Origin: Chloroflexota bacterium
GTDB lineage: Bacteria; Chloroflexota; UBA5177; JANWHV01
DNA length: 15,974 nt
NCBI GenBank assembly: GCA_025924845.1
Contig: JAICHN010000069.1
Location: 1-15,974, forward strand
Direction of reading: 5' to 3'
This document shows positions 1 through 7,434 of this stretch, piece after piece. The position numbers were made by a program, and so were the translations under genes. The first letter of the stretch is position 1, and every line of letters starts with the position of its first letter. The notes below the pieces were generated by a model. The model made no database searches and was not told where the DNA came from. It was given only the letters and a program-made list of their open reading frames with translations.

Positions 1-671
1 AGGTAGAGGTCTTCGCCCAGGGCATTGAAGTGCGTGACGAACGGGCGAGCGTGAGCGCCGCCGTAGAGAGGCTGGAGCACGGGCGTCTCGACTTCCAGGA
101 AGCCCCTGCCTTCCAGGAGGCGGCGCACGGTGGAAGTAAGGCGGGCCCGCGCCGTCAGGCGATCGAAGCTCTCGCGATTGGCAATCAGGTCGAGATACCG
201 CTTGCGGTAGCGGACCTCGACATCGCTGACCCCGTGGAATTTATCGGGTAGAGGGCGGAGCGCCTTGGCAATGAGGCGGATTTCGCTCGCCTTCAGGGTT
301 ATCTCACCGGCCCGTGTGCGGAACATGTGTCCGGCAGCCCAAATAAAGTCCCCTGGATGTAGCCGCCTGAATAGCGCGTACTGCTCCTCACCGACCGCGT
401 CTTGTCTGCAATAGACCTGGATGCGCCCGCTGCCATCCTGGATATGGGCAAAGCCTGCCTTGCCCTGCACTCGTTGAGTAACCATGCGCCCCGCCACCGA
501 AATGACGGGCTGGGCGCCGATCTCGTCCTCGGGGAGTGAGGGGTCGAACGCCGCGAGCGCCGAGGCGGCATCATGGCTGCGCGAGACTCGGGGTGGATAC
601 GGATCGATACCCTGGCCACGCAGATCGTCAACCATCCGGCGGCGCGCGTCGAGTTCCTCTACTTCACTCAT
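1..671 (-). CDS. lysS: Lysyl-tRNA synthetase, class II (N-terminal part, cut by window edge)
   Basis: Charges tRNA-Lys with lysine in the cytoplasm. Reading the minus strand from the ATG at 671 gives 223 codons with no stop before the edge. The protein begins MSEVEELDARRRMVDDLRGQ. An OB-fold anticodon-binding domain follows at about residues 50-140 (VAGRMVTQRVQGKAGFAHI, then IQDGSGRIQVY). Next comes the strongly conserved class II LysRS block VRYRKRYLDLIAN. The helix and strand of motif 1 follow, ending FLEVETPVLQ, then GGAHARPFVTHFNALGEDLYL, where the lysine-binding core starts. About 270 residues, including motifs 2 and 3, lie outside the window. It is transcribed divergently from the yqeY-like gene. 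A GAGGA sequence lies about 14 nt upstream of the ATG, a poor Shine-Dalgarno distance, but no better in-frame start is visible. Family assignment is very secure. Confidence 0.96.
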   Translation of the reverse strand, partial: MSEVEELDARRRMVDDLRGQGIDPYPPRVSRSHDAASALAAFDPSLPEDEIGAQPVISVAGRMVTQRVQGKAGFAHIQDGSGRIQVYCRQDAVGEEQYALFRRLHPGDFIWAAGHMFRTRAGEITLKASEIRLIAKALRPLPDKFHGVSDVEVRYRKRYLDLIANRESFDRLTARARLTSTVRRLLEGRGFLEVETPVLQPLYGGAHARPFVTHFNALGEDLY

Positions 672-693
672 GCGGTCGGTTGATGTCCTCTTC

Positions 694-699
694 GTTATA
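694..699 (-). promoter_or_regulatory. Possible -10 element for lysS
   Basis: On the minus strand TATAAC lies about 23 nt upstream of the lysS ATG. No convincing -35 hexamer is present 16-18 nt further upstream (the position reads GAGTGA), so this is only a weak candidate. The same bases read TATAAT on the plus strand at 696-701, also without a correctly spaced -35. Confidence 0.25.
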
Positions 700-825
700 A
701 TGAGCATCGGCAATCATCACTCTATTCTACGGGATGTGTGGGAGACTGATGGCGCTCCTACCCGGATCGGGTACGGCGCGACGGACCGGACCGGTATGCA
801 ATTCGGCACTTTTCTTCGAGAGTGC

Positions 826-853
826 TGGACACGAAGTACCCGTGTGCTAGACT
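826..853 (+). promoter_or_regulatory. Sigma-70-type promoter for the yqeY-pgpH-ybeY-dgkA run
   Basis: TGGACA (826-831) resembles TTGACA. It is followed by a 16-nt spacer and TAGACT (848-853), which is preceded by TGC, giving an extended -10. Transcription would start near 860, about 60 nt before the first gene. It is the best promoter-like match in the lysS/yqeY divergent region. Basis: consensus matching by eye. Confidence 0.5.
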
Positions 854-919
854 GGGAACGGAAGAACTTCGGCTTGCCGGAGACCTGGATATCTGACCAA
901 TGTGCGGAACGGGCAAAAC

Positions 920-1375
920 GTGACGGAATTTCGGGAGCGGCTGGCGGAAGATCTGAAGGAGGCGATGCGTACTCATGCCGAGCAGAGACGAGATACGATC
1001 CGCATGTTGAACGCCGCGCTGAAGAATGCGCAAATCGCCGCCATGCGGCCGTTGACCGACGACGAGGCGGAAGCCGTGCTGGTGAGCCAGGTGAAGCAGC
1101 GACGCGATTCGATAGACGCCTTTCGATCGGCCGGACGCGAGGATCTGGCGGCCAGGGAAGAGGCCGAGTTCGCCATTCTGTCCGCCTATTTGCCGCCGCC
1201 GCCAAGCAGCGAAGAACTTTCCCGAGCCATTGACGACGCAATCGCTTCCACGGGGGCCATGTCGCTTAAGGACATGGGGACTGTTGTGCGCGTGGTTTTA
1301 GAGCGATACGCGGGACGCGTGGACGGCAAGGAGGTAGCCCAGCAGGTGCGCGCCTCCCTCCGGGGTAAAGCCTGA
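920..1375 (+). CDS. GatB/YqeY domain-containing protein
   Basis: Small cytoplasmic protein of the YqeY family, related to the tail domain of GatB, the subunit of the tRNA-dependent amidotransferase. The precise cellular role is not established; a link to aminoacyl-tRNA or tRNA-bound amidotransfer is usually assumed from the shared domain. From GTG 920 the product is 151 residues, matching the usual family length of about 150. Visible family features are ERLAEDLKEAMR at the N-terminus, TIRMLNAALKNAQI, LVSQVKQRRDSIDAF, EEAEFAILSAYLPPPPS and GKEVAQQVRASL at the end. An alternative GTG at 902 adds six residues; I prefer 920 because family members start right before the xxERLxEDLK helix and GGAAC lies about 10 nt upstream. 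First gene of the plus-strand run; 8 nt separate it from the phosphodiesterase gene. Confidence 0.9.
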   Translation: MTEFRERLAEDLKEAMRTHAEQRRDTIRMLNAALKNAQIAAMRPLTDDEAEAVLVSQVKQRRDSIDAFRSAGREDLAAREEAEFAILSAYLPPPPSSEELSRAIDDAIASTGAMSLKDMGTVVRVVLERYAGRVDGKEVAQQVRASLRGKA

Positions 1376-1383
1376 ACACGTCG

Positions 1384-3537
1384 GTGGAACGCATAGGCTC
1401 GGAGGGGCCGCGCTTAGTCGGTATCGCCGCGGCGGCACGGCGCCCGGTACCCTTGCCGCGCGCCGGAAGGACCGGTACGCCGCACGTCCTGGAGACGGTC
1501 CGCGCGATCATCATGGGTATCATTCTGGCCTGCGGCGTCACCTTCGTGTTGTTCCTGCCCGGCGTACTCAATTCACCGACCATCCAGGTTGGTGATGTCG
1601 CCCCCATTACCCTGCAGGCAGCAAAGGACTTCACGATCGTGGGCGGCGCGGCGACGGAACGCCAGCGACACCGAGCGGCTGACCGCGTACCTACGCAGTA
1701 TAAGGCAATGGTCGGGCCGCAGAAGACAGCTCTGGCCCATGCCCGAGCCATGTTCACGGCAGCGCTCGCCCTCCGGGAGGGTGAATCGGCATCCGATGCG
1801 ATCAAGGGCGGTGCTCCGGCCGACCTTTCCCGATTATCCGGAGGCTCCATCTCGGTTTCCGCGGCGGGCGCCCTCCTCAAGCTTAGCCCAAGGGCCATAC
1901 GGAACGTACGTTCCTTGGTGACTGGGGCGCTCGAAGCAGCCCAAAAGCGTCCCCTTGACGCGACGCAGGCCCACGCCCTTCGCTTGTCATCGCCGTTCGC
2001 CCACGCGCCGGTGAGTGATGTGGTGCGCGCGCAGGCTACCACAATCTTCGCGTCCTTGCTCAGGCCGAATCGGGTAGCTGATTCGGCGCTCACCGCCGCC
2101 GCGCGGGCCGCGGCGACGGCGAAGATTGGCCCTGTCCACCTCCATTACCGGAAAGGGCAGGTGATTGTACGCCAGGGAGACATCGTCCAGACCGACACGA
2201 TCACCGCGCTTAGTGCATCAGGATTGCTGGGCCGCAATGCCTCGTGGCAAACGCTGCTCGGCGATTTCCTCCTCGCGGCACTCGCCGCCGCGCTGCTCCA
2301 TGGCTACCTGATAGCCTCGCGGAGTGCCGTATTGTGCCGACCGCGCCGACTGCTCCTCCTTGACATCCTCTTCCTGAGCGCCTGCCTGGGAGCGACGCTG
2401 GTCATGCAGGGGGGAGGCTCCTTACCCTACGTTTTTCCCGCCGCCGTGCTCGGCATCTTGTTGACGCTACTGATCGATTTTCCGCTCAGTTTGGTCGCGA
2501 CCACCTTGTGGGCCTTCCTGGCGGGCTGGGAGATCGATGGCTCGGTGCTGATTGCCGGCTATTACCTGCTCACGGGCATGACGGGGGCCATGATGAGCCG
2601 AGGTACGCGTCGATCGAGCGAGTTCTTCGTGGCGGGCTTTGTTTCGGCGGGGGCTGGATTGGTCTACGTGCTGGCGGGCAGGTTGCTGGGCAACGGGGCC
2701 GATTGGCTGGGCACGGGCAGTGACGTGGCCGCCATCGCCTTGAGCGGGTTGCTGGCCTCGACCCTCACTCTGGGCAGCTTGGCCGCGCTGGGCCGTCTGT
2801 TCGGTGTCACCACGGCGCTCCATCTGCTCGAACTCAGCCATCCCAATCATCCATTGTTGCGCCGGTTGATGAACGAAGCGCCGGGCACTTTCCATCACAG
2901 CATGATGATCGGCACTCTCGCCGAGCGCGCCGCAGAGCTGATCGGCGCCGACCCCCTGGTAGTGCGAGTCATAGCCTACTTCCATGATATAGGTAAGCTT
3001 TCGCATCCGCTGAATTTCGCTGAGAATCAGGCAACCACGCCGAACATTCACGATCGCATTGAGCCGGAGGAAAGCGTCGCCCTCATCCTGGAGCACGTCT
3101 ATGAAGGGGTACGCTTAGCGCGCGCTCATCATCTTCCCGAGGTGCTGGAAGATGGGATTTGGCAGCACCACGGGACCAACCTGGTCAGTTTCTTCTATCA
3201 GCAAGCGGTCGAGCAGCGCGGCGAGGGACAGGTACGGATCGAGGATTTCCGCTATCCCGGCCCCCGCCCCCAGTCACGCGAAATGGGCATACTGATGCTC
3301 GCCGATGGCGTCGAAGCGGCTGTACGCGCCTCACCGGGAGCGGACGCCGACCAAATTCGGTCGATCATTCACCGCCTCACGCAGGAGCGTTTGAACGACG
3401 GCCAGCTGGACGAGTGCGAGCTTACCTTGCGTGACCTGACGCTCATCGAAACCAGTTTTGCCATCGTCCTCCAGGGCATAACCCACAACCGGGTACGGTA
3501 CCCTCGCGCCGCCCTCCCTGCCGTGGGGAGTCCATGA
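1384..3537 (+). CDS. pgpH: 7TM-HD family membrane phosphohydrolase (PgpH-type cyclic-di-AMP phosphodiesterase)
   Basis: Integral membrane enzyme; characterised PgpH proteins hydrolyse the second messenger c-di-AMP on the cytoplasmic side. The 717-residue product has the family order. A first membrane helix lies at about 38-60 (MGIILACGVTFVLFLPGV). An extracytoplasmic 7TMR-HDED domain follows at about 65-285, ending with the repeated pattern GQVIVRQGDIV. A group of hydrophobic helices covers about 290-470. The cytoplasmic HD domain covers about 495-705. The HD domain shows PGTFHHS with metal-ligand His at 504/505 and the doublet in HDIGK (His534-Asp535), then the ENQ motif and a further conserved IWQHHGT. 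Start is GTG 1384, eight nt after the preceding stop; no strong Shine-Dalgarno is seen, so translation may be coupled. It overlaps ybeY by ATGA. The pgpH-ybeY-dgkA order is common in Gram-positive-type genomes. Activity on c-di-AMP is inferred from the family. Confidence 0.9.
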   Translation: MERIGSEGPRLVGIAAAARRPVPLPRAGRTGTPHVLETVRAIIMGIILACGVTFVLFLPGVLNSPTIQVGDVAPITLQAAKDFTIVGGAATERQRHRAADRVPTQYKAMVGPQKTALAHARAMFTAALALREGESASDAIKGGAPADLSRLSGGSISVSAAGALLKLSPRAIRNVRSLVTGALEAAQKRPLDATQAHALRLSSPFAHAPVSDVVRAQATTIFASLLRPNRVADSALTAAARAAATAKIGPVHLHYRKGQVIVRQGDIVQTDTITALSASGLLGRNASWQTLLGDFLLAALAAALLHGYLIASRSAVLCRPRRLLLLDILFLSACLGATLVMQGGGSLPYVFPAAVLGILLTLLIDFPLSLVATTLWAFLAGWEIDGSVLIAGYYLLTGMTGAMMSRGTRRSSEFFVAGFVSAGAGLVYVLAGRLLGNGADWLGTGSDVAAIALSGLLASTLTLGSLAALGRLFGVTTALHLLELSHPNHPLLRRLMNEAPGTFHHSMMIGTLAERAAELIGADPLVVRVIAYFHDIGKLSHPLNFAENQATTPNIHDRIEPEESVALILEHVYEGVRLARAHHLPEVLEDGIWQHHGTNLVSFFYQQAVEQRGEGQVRIEDFRYPGPRPQSREMGILMLADGVEAAVRASPGADADQIRSIIHRLTQERLNDGQLDECELTLRDLTLIETSFAIVLQGITHNRVRYPRAALPAVGSP

Positions 3538-4058
3538 GCGAGGCGTCGAACGCGGACGCGGAGGCGACGACCTTCGTGGTGTTGGTGGGGGGCGCGCGGG
3601 CCGAGGATCGCTGGGTCGAGCAGGCGGAAAGGCTGGCCGGCGCGGCCTTGACCACCCTGGCCCAACGCGACATGGCACCGACGCGCGGTGAGCTCAGCGT
3701 GCTGCTGGTAGATGATGAGGAGATTCGGCGCTACAACCGCCTTTATCGGGGCAAGGACGCGCCGACCGATGTCCTGTCATTTGCCCAGCTTGAGGGCGAA
3801 GAACCCGGGATCACCGCCCTTCCGCCCGGTTTCCTAGTGCCCCTGGGCGATATCGTGGTTTCGATACCCCGTATGCGTGAGCAAGCAGCGGAGTACGGCC
3901 ATGGGGAAGATCGCGAGTTTGGCTTCCTTCTGATCCACGGTCTACTGCACCTCCTCGGTTTTGACCATCAAGATGCCGATGACGCCAAGGGCATGCAGGA
4001 GATGGCCGAGGATCTGTTGGCAAGGGCCGCACTCTCGCGAGATACCGCGAGTGGCTAA
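3534..4058 (+). CDS. ybeY: Endoribonuclease YbeY (rRNA maturation factor)
   Basis: Zinc-dependent single-strand endoribonuclease used in 16S rRNA maturation and ribosome quality control. The 174-residue product carries the diagnostic metal motif H-x3-H-x5-H as HGLLHLLGFDH, with His135, His139 and His145. Upstream of it are the family strand LSVLLVDDEEIRRYNRLYRG and the DAPTDVLSF signature, then LGDIVVSIPRM. The N-terminus has about 20 extra polar residues before the core. The ATG overlaps the phosphodiesterase stop as ATGA, and GGGGAG lies just upstream, a good ribosome site. It overlaps the next gene by 8 nt, so pgpH, ybeY and dgkA are almost surely one transcript with coupled translation. 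Confidence 0.95.
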   Translation: MSEASNADAEATTFVVLVGGARAEDRWVEQAERLAGAALTTLAQRDMAPTRGELSVLLVDDEEIRRYNRLYRGKDAPTDVLSFAQLEGEEPGITALPPGFLVPLGDIVVSIPRMREQAAEYGHGEDREFGFLLIHGLLHLLGFDHQDADDAKGMQEMAEDLLARAALSRDTASG

Positions 4059-4428
4059 GGGCAACCTGGCTTCGGCATTCATCTTCGCCTGGGAGGGCAT
4101 AGCCTACGTGGTGCATACCCAGCGCAACATGCGTATTCATCTGGGGGTGGCGACCGTCGTGCTGCTCACCGCGGGAGCCTTGCGCGTATCGCGGATCGAG
4201 TTGGCCATTCTGCTCCTGTGCATCATGGCGGTTACGGCGCTGGAGATGTTGAATACGGTGGTGGAAGCAGCCGTCGATCTGGCTACGGAGGAGTATGACG
4301 CACGGGCAAAGGTCGCCAAGGACGTTGCCGCCGGCGCGGTCCTGGCCACATCGGTAGGCGCGGCGCTGATCGGCGTGCTTATCCTTGGGCCCCATCTGCT
4401 GCGAGTCCTGCCTCTGTCGCGGATCTGA
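4051..4428 (+). CDS. dgkA: Diacylglycerol/undecaprenol kinase family membrane protein
   Basis: Small integral membrane lipid kinase. Gram-positive members phosphorylate undecaprenol to feed the lipid carrier pool for the cell wall; proteobacterial ones act on diacylglycerol. From GTG 4051 the product is 125 residues, the usual size. Diagnostic motifs are ERNMRIHL-like TQRNMRIHLG (residues 23-32), the catalytic ExxNTxxE as E65-N68-T69-E72, and AKVAKDVAAGAV (about 86-97). Three hydrophobic segments lie at about 33-45, 49-66 and 94-117. The same frame is open upstream to an ATG at 3961, but that start lies deep inside ybeY and the added residues do not resemble the family. The start overlaps the ybeY stop by 8 nt. 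Placement after ybeY supports the undecaprenol kinase reading, as inference. Confidence 0.9.
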   Translation: MAKGNLASAFIFAWEGIAYVVHTQRNMRIHLGVATVVLLTAGALRVSRIELAILLLCIMAVTALEMLNTVVEAAVDLATEEYDARAKVAKDVAAGAVLATSVGAALIGVLILGPHLLRVLPLSRI

Positions 4429-4502
4429 GCTTCGGGGCCGAGGGCGAACGGCTCGCGGGGCCGGCGATCGCATTGCGACCCGCCGTGAGCATGTGACACC
4501 AA

Positions 4503-4526
4503 TTGACGGCGAATGTCGTGTATAGT
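4503..4526 (+). promoter_or_regulatory. Possible promoter of the ABC importer operon
   Basis: TTGACG (4503-4508) and TATAGT (4521-4526) are each good matches, but the spacer is only 12 nt instead of about 17. GTGACA (4493-4498) is another -35-like hexamer, with a 22-nt spacer. Position is right, since a start near 4533 would place the structured leader at the very 5' end of the transcript. Low confidence because neither spacing is normal. Confidence 0.3.
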
Positions 4527-4530
4527 GAAG

Positions 4531-4610
4531 GCACGCGCCCCGCGAGGTATGGCGCGTGGCGGGGACGTGAGCGCGGGCTCTGTCGTGGAGCCTAGGCCCG
4601 TCTCACGCAG
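4531..4610 (+). promoter_or_regulatory. Structured 5' leader of the ABC importer operon (candidate riboswitch or attenuator, class unknown)
   Basis: Two strong inverted-repeat units lie directly downstream of the -10-like TATAGT. Unit 1: ACGCGCC (4533-4539) pairs perfectly with GGCGCGT (4551-4557). CCCCGC (4538-4543) can instead pair with GCGGGG (4559-4564), and since the two share bases they exclude each other. Unit 2: CGTGAG (4566-4571) pairs with CTCACG (4602-4607), enclosing CGGGC (4574-4578) with GCCCG (4596-4600); GGCTC (4576-4580) with GAGCC (4588-4592) is an alternative inner stem. About 70 nt of less structured sequence separates this from the GTG at 4682. The TPP riboswitch signature CTGAGA is absent. 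The pairings are seen directly; a regulatory function is inferred. Confidence 0.4.
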
Positions 4611-4681
4611 TAGGTGGGCAGGCAACCGATTCAGTACTCATAAGGGGTTTCTAGACAGCATGGTGGAAAGTAGGTACGGTC

Positions 4682-5488
4682 GTGGCCGCGCCGGCAAGTA
4701 GCGTGTCCAACCGTTCCCAGGGAATCGACGACGTTCCACTGGTCAGGCTCCTCAACGTCAGTAAGGCGTATGCCAACGGTACGGTTGCTCTTCGCGGTGT
4801 CGATCTTTCGGTTAGCCCTGGTGAATTCATCTCCCTGGTCGGGCCTTCCGGCTGCGGAAAATCGACTATTCTGCGTATCGTGGCCGGTTTGGGACCGGTA
4901 TCGGCGGGGACGGTAAGCGTGGCCGGCCTCCCTCCGGAACGGGCGCGGCGAGAGCGTCAGGACATGGCCTTTGTCTTTCAGGACGCTACCCTGCTGCCGT
5001 GGCGTTCCGTGCTCCGCAACGTGGAGTTGCCGCTGCAGCTGCGGCGCATGCCGAGGACAGAGCGACGCGAGCGGGTGATGGACGCTCTGGAAACCGTCGG
5101 GCTTACCGGATTTGCCCGTGAATATCCGCGCCAGCTTTCCGGAGGCATGAAGATGCGGGTGTCGATCGCCCGCGCCCTGGTAGCCAGGCCAAAGCTGCTG
5201 CTGATGGACGAGCCGTTCGGCGCTCTGGACGAAATGACGCGGAGCAGGCTCAATGTGGAGTTGCTTCGCATCGTGGCCCTGGCCGGCTGGACGGTGCTGT
5301 TTGTCACTCACAACGTTTTCGAGGCGGTCTTTCTCTCAAGCAGAGTGGTGGTGATGAGTCCCCGCCCGGGCCGCATTGTGGCCGATCTGCCGATTGACCT
5401 GCCGCATCCTCGTGAACCCGAACTACGGACCAGCCTGGAGTTCAATATGGCAGTGGGTCGCGTTCTTTCCCACCTGCAGGAGGCTTAG
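4682..5488 (+). CDS. ABC transporter ATP-binding protein (nitrate/sulfonate/taurine/thiamine-precursor type)
   Basis: Cytoplasmic ATPase that powers the importer formed with the next two genes. The 268-residue protein has Walker A GPSGCGKST (54-62), Q-loop Gln100 in FVFQDATLLPW, signature LSGGM (152-156), Walker B LLLMDE (172-177), a D-loop ALDE and the switch His210 in VTHN. The FQDATLLPW sequence after the Q-loop and the GGMKMRVSIAR form of the signature are typical of the SsuB/TauB/ThiZ-like group. Start is taken as GTG 4682; the first 20 residues are a non-conserved extension and ribosome-site support is weak. The stop abuts the permease ATG. The family is certain, the substrate is not shown by this subunit. 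Confidence 0.93.
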   Translation: MAAPASSVSNRSQGIDDVPLVRLLNVSKAYANGTVALRGVDLSVSPGEFISLVGPSGCGKSTILRIVAGLGPVSAGTVSVAGLPPERARRERQDMAFVFQDATLLPWRSVLRNVELPLQLRRMPRTERRERVMDALETVGLTGFAREYPRQLSGGMKMRVSIARALVARPKLLLMDEPFGALDEMTRSRLNVELLRIVALAGWTVLFVTHNVFEAVFLSSRVVVMSPRPGRIVADLPIDLPHPREPELRTSLEFNMAVGRVLSHLQEA

Positions 5489-6379
5489 ATGGTGGAACAA
5501 GTGCGGCAGTTAGAAAAGGAAGGAGGGTGGGCGATTCCCGATCCGGTTGCGGAAATACCGGATGAGGCATTGATTCCGGTCAAAAGCCGGACCCGGACTA
5601 TACTGGAGAACTGGTTACCGCCGATCGTGGGGCTGATCGTCTTACTCGTGGTGTGGATCGGCCTGATCCGTTGGAAAAATACGCCGCCCATTCTCGCCCC
5701 CTCGCCCGGCGACGTGATTAACGGGATGCGCGACAACTCAGGCGATTTGCTCATCGCACTGCGTTCAACGGCGCAGGACGCCTTCCTGGGGTTGGCGCTC
5801 AGCATCGTTTGCGGCGCCGGTCTGGCGATCATCATGTCGCAATCAAAGCTTCTGGAACGGGCCATCTTTCCCTACACCACGTTGGCGCAGACTATTCCCG
5901 TCTTCGCGATCGCCCCGCTCATCTATCAAATCGCGGGCAACGGGCATATCGCCATTGTGGAAGTGGCGCTAATCATCGCTATCTTTCCGATCATCGCGAA
6001 CACGTCGCTCGGGCTGAGTTCGGTGGACTCCAGCCAGGTCAACCTGTTTCGCATGTATAATGCCTCCCGCCGGCAGGAACTGTGGCAACTTCGCCTCCCC
6101 TCGGCTGTCCCCTATATGCTGACCGGGATAAAGGTATCGAGTGGTCTGGCCATTATCGGCGCCATCGTCGGCCAATTCCTCCTGGGCAGCGGTGACCCGG
6201 ATGGGGGCGGCCTCGGCTTCGAAATCCAGATTGCCAGTGCCCATGGTGACTGGGGCCTGTTGGGGGCGGGGGCGATCACCGCCGCGTTGCTGGGCATCAC
6301 CGTATTTATCATTCTTGGCTTGTTGAGCGCGCTGGCGCTTCGCAACTGGCACGAGTCCGCCGTGTCTCATGAAAATTAA
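5489..6379 (+). CDS. ABC transporter permease (SsuC/TauC/ThiX-type, BPD family)
   Basis: Membrane-spanning subunit of the importer. After a polar N-terminus of about 35 residues there are six hydrophobic segments, at about 39-58, 90-110, 130-150, 153-172, 210-230 and 254-284. The cytoplasmic coupling (EAA-type) loop is visible as NASRRQELWQLRLPSAVPYM (about 190-209), followed by the conserved GIKVSSGLAIIGAIVGQF. At 296 residues it is of normal length with a longer N-terminal tail. The ATG follows the ATPase stop directly, with GGAGG about 7 nt upstream. The stop lies 19 nt before the binding-protein start. One importer operon. Confidence 0.93.
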   Translation: MVEQVRQLEKEGGWAIPDPVAEIPDEALIPVKSRTRTILENWLPPIVGLIVLLVVWIGLIRWKNTPPILAPSPGDVINGMRDNSGDLLIALRSTAQDAFLGLALSIVCGAGLAIIMSQSKLLERAIFPYTTLAQTIPVFAIAPLIYQIAGNGHIAIVEVALIIAIFPIIANTSLGLSSVDSSQVNLFRMYNASRRQELWQLRLPSAVPYMLTGIKVSSGLAIIGAIVGQFLLGSGDPDGGGLGFEIQIASAHGDWGLLGAGAITAALLGITVFIILGLLSALALRNWHESAVSHEN

Positions 6380-6398
6380 AGGAAGAGGATTTCACGAC

Positions 6399-7427
6399 AT
6401 GAAGCGTAGTCGGCTATTATCCGTCCTCGCTGTCGCGGCACTGCTCGTCGGTACTAAAGGGGCCATGCCCCAGGCAAGTCATGCGGCGGGTCCTTCGTAC
6501 AATGTGTACATGAATTGGTTCCCCGAGGCCGAGGAGGGCGGGTACTACACAGCGGTCCGGCTCGGTCTCTACCAGAAAGCCGGCATCAACACTTCGATCA
6601 ACGAGTTCTCGTACAGCATCAATAATACTATTCCCTTGGTAGTGGCAGGGAAGGCGGCGTTTGGCATGGCCAATGCCGATGAGGTGCTTCAATTCCGCTC
6701 CCACGGCGCCAAGGTCGTCGCGATCATGACCACGTACCAGACTAATCTGCAATGCATCCTCTGGCACGCCGAGGATAAATCGATCAAGACGCTGGCTGAC
6801 CTGAGCAACCACAATCTGTATTACAGCTTCGGCGCCGGTTACGAGCCGTACCTGGTACAGAAGTATCATTACACCAATTTCCATACCTTCAAGTATCTGT
6901 TCACCTCCCGCGGCTTCGCGCTCGACAAGAAGGCCGTAAATCAATGCTTCATCACCTCGGAACCCTTCACCTGGAGCGAGCAAGGGCTTAAGATCAAGGC
7001 GGCGCTCATCGCATCGACGGGCTACAATCCGTACGGCGATTTGATCGTCACCTCGGAAGACATGATCGCCAAGCATCCCGACGTGGTGCGGGCCTTCGTC
7101 AAAGCCAGCGTGCAAGGCTGGACCACCTATCTGAATGACCCCAAAGAGGCTGCCGCCACCAACAAGTATCTCCTCACCGCGCCCGGCGCCAAGAACTTTG
7201 TGTTGAAGCCCTCGGAGGTTTCCTACAGCTACAACCAGGTGAAAAAACTGAACCTGATTGAAGGTGGGGACGCCGCTACCAAGGGGATCGGCACCATGAA
7301 CCTGGCGCGCTGGACGACGCTGAAGCAGCAGTTGGTAAGCACCGGCCAGAAGGTCGGCTCGGTTGACGTCACCAAGAGCTTCACCACCAAGTTCCTGCCC
7401 CCCGTCAAGCACTCCGCCAAGCAGTGA
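6399..7427 (+). CDS. ABC transporter substrate-binding protein, NMT1/THI5-like
   Basis: Periplasmic or membrane-anchored ligand-binding subunit of the importer. From ATG 6399 the product is 342 residues with a signal peptide: MKRSR, a hydrophobic core to about residue 18, and a likely cleavage after ASHA (26-29). No lipobox Cys is seen. The mature protein opens with YNVYMNWFPEAEEGGYYTAV, the form of NMT1/THI5-like domains, then LGLYQKAGI and later AFGMANADEVL. The conserved helix after the hinge reads VVRAFVKASVQGW. An in-frame ATG at 6369 is possible but would put ten residues in front of a good signal peptide and overlap the permease end; GGAAGAGGA sits 9 nt upstream of 6399. Known relatives bind pyrimidine thiamine precursors, nitrate, sulfonates, or other small N compounds; the ligand here is undetermined. 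Confidence 0.9.
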   Translation: MKRSRLLSVLAVAALLVGTKGAMPQASHAAGPSYNVYMNWFPEAEEGGYYTAVRLGLYQKAGINTSINEFSYSINNTIPLVVAGKAAFGMANADEVLQFRSHGAKVVAIMTTYQTNLQCILWHAEDKSIKTLADLSNHNLYYSFGAGYEPYLVQKYHYTNFHTFKYLFTSRGFALDKKAVNQCFITSEPFTWSEQGLKIKAALIASTGYNPYGDLIVTSEDMIAKHPDVVRAFVKASVQGWTTYLNDPKEAAATNKYLLTAPGAKNFVLKPSEVSYSYNQVKKLNLIEGGDAATKGIGTMNLARWTTLKQQLVSTGQKVGSVDVTKSFTTKFLPPVKHSAKQ

Positions 7428-7434
7428 TCGCCAC

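Noticed and set aside
717..1241. Long open frames opposite and overlapping the yqeY-like gene, including 484-1233 on the plus strand
   Set aside because: They are arginine- and serine-rich shadow frames typical of GC-rich DNA, without domains, and conflict with the clearly recognised lysS and yqeY-like products.
2467..3096. A 209-codon frame on the minus strand opposite the phosphodiesterase gene
   Set aside because: Gln/Arg-rich composition with no family signature; the opposite strand encodes a complete HD domain.
3491..3503. Palindrome GGGTACGGTACCC near the end of the phosphodiesterase gene
   Set aside because: It lies within coding sequence with a one-base centre, cannot form a stable hairpin, and nothing nearby suggests an operator.
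3961..4050. An upstream ATG for the lipid kinase gene inside ybeY
   Set aside because: The added 30 residues are the shadow of the YbeY C-terminus in another frame and do not resemble the kinase family; GTG 4051 gives the normal length.
4533..4564. Possible H-type pseudoknot in the importer leader resembling small guanidine- or preQ1-sensing RNAs
   Set aside because: The required loop lengths (0, 9 and 1 nt) are sterically poor for a classical pseudoknot and the conserved bases of those classes are not seen; two alternative hairpins are more reasonable.
4513..4701. A 62-codon open frame in the importer leader, a possible regulatory leader peptide
   Set aside because: It runs through the structured region, lacks a Shine-Dalgarno site, has no runs of one amino acid and no known family, and overlaps the ATPase start. 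Structured RNA explains the sequence better.
6417..7412. A 331-codon open frame on the minus strand opposite the binding-protein gene
   Set aside because: It mirrors the coding strand's codon pattern, has no signature, and the plus strand has a signal peptide and NMT1-type motifs.
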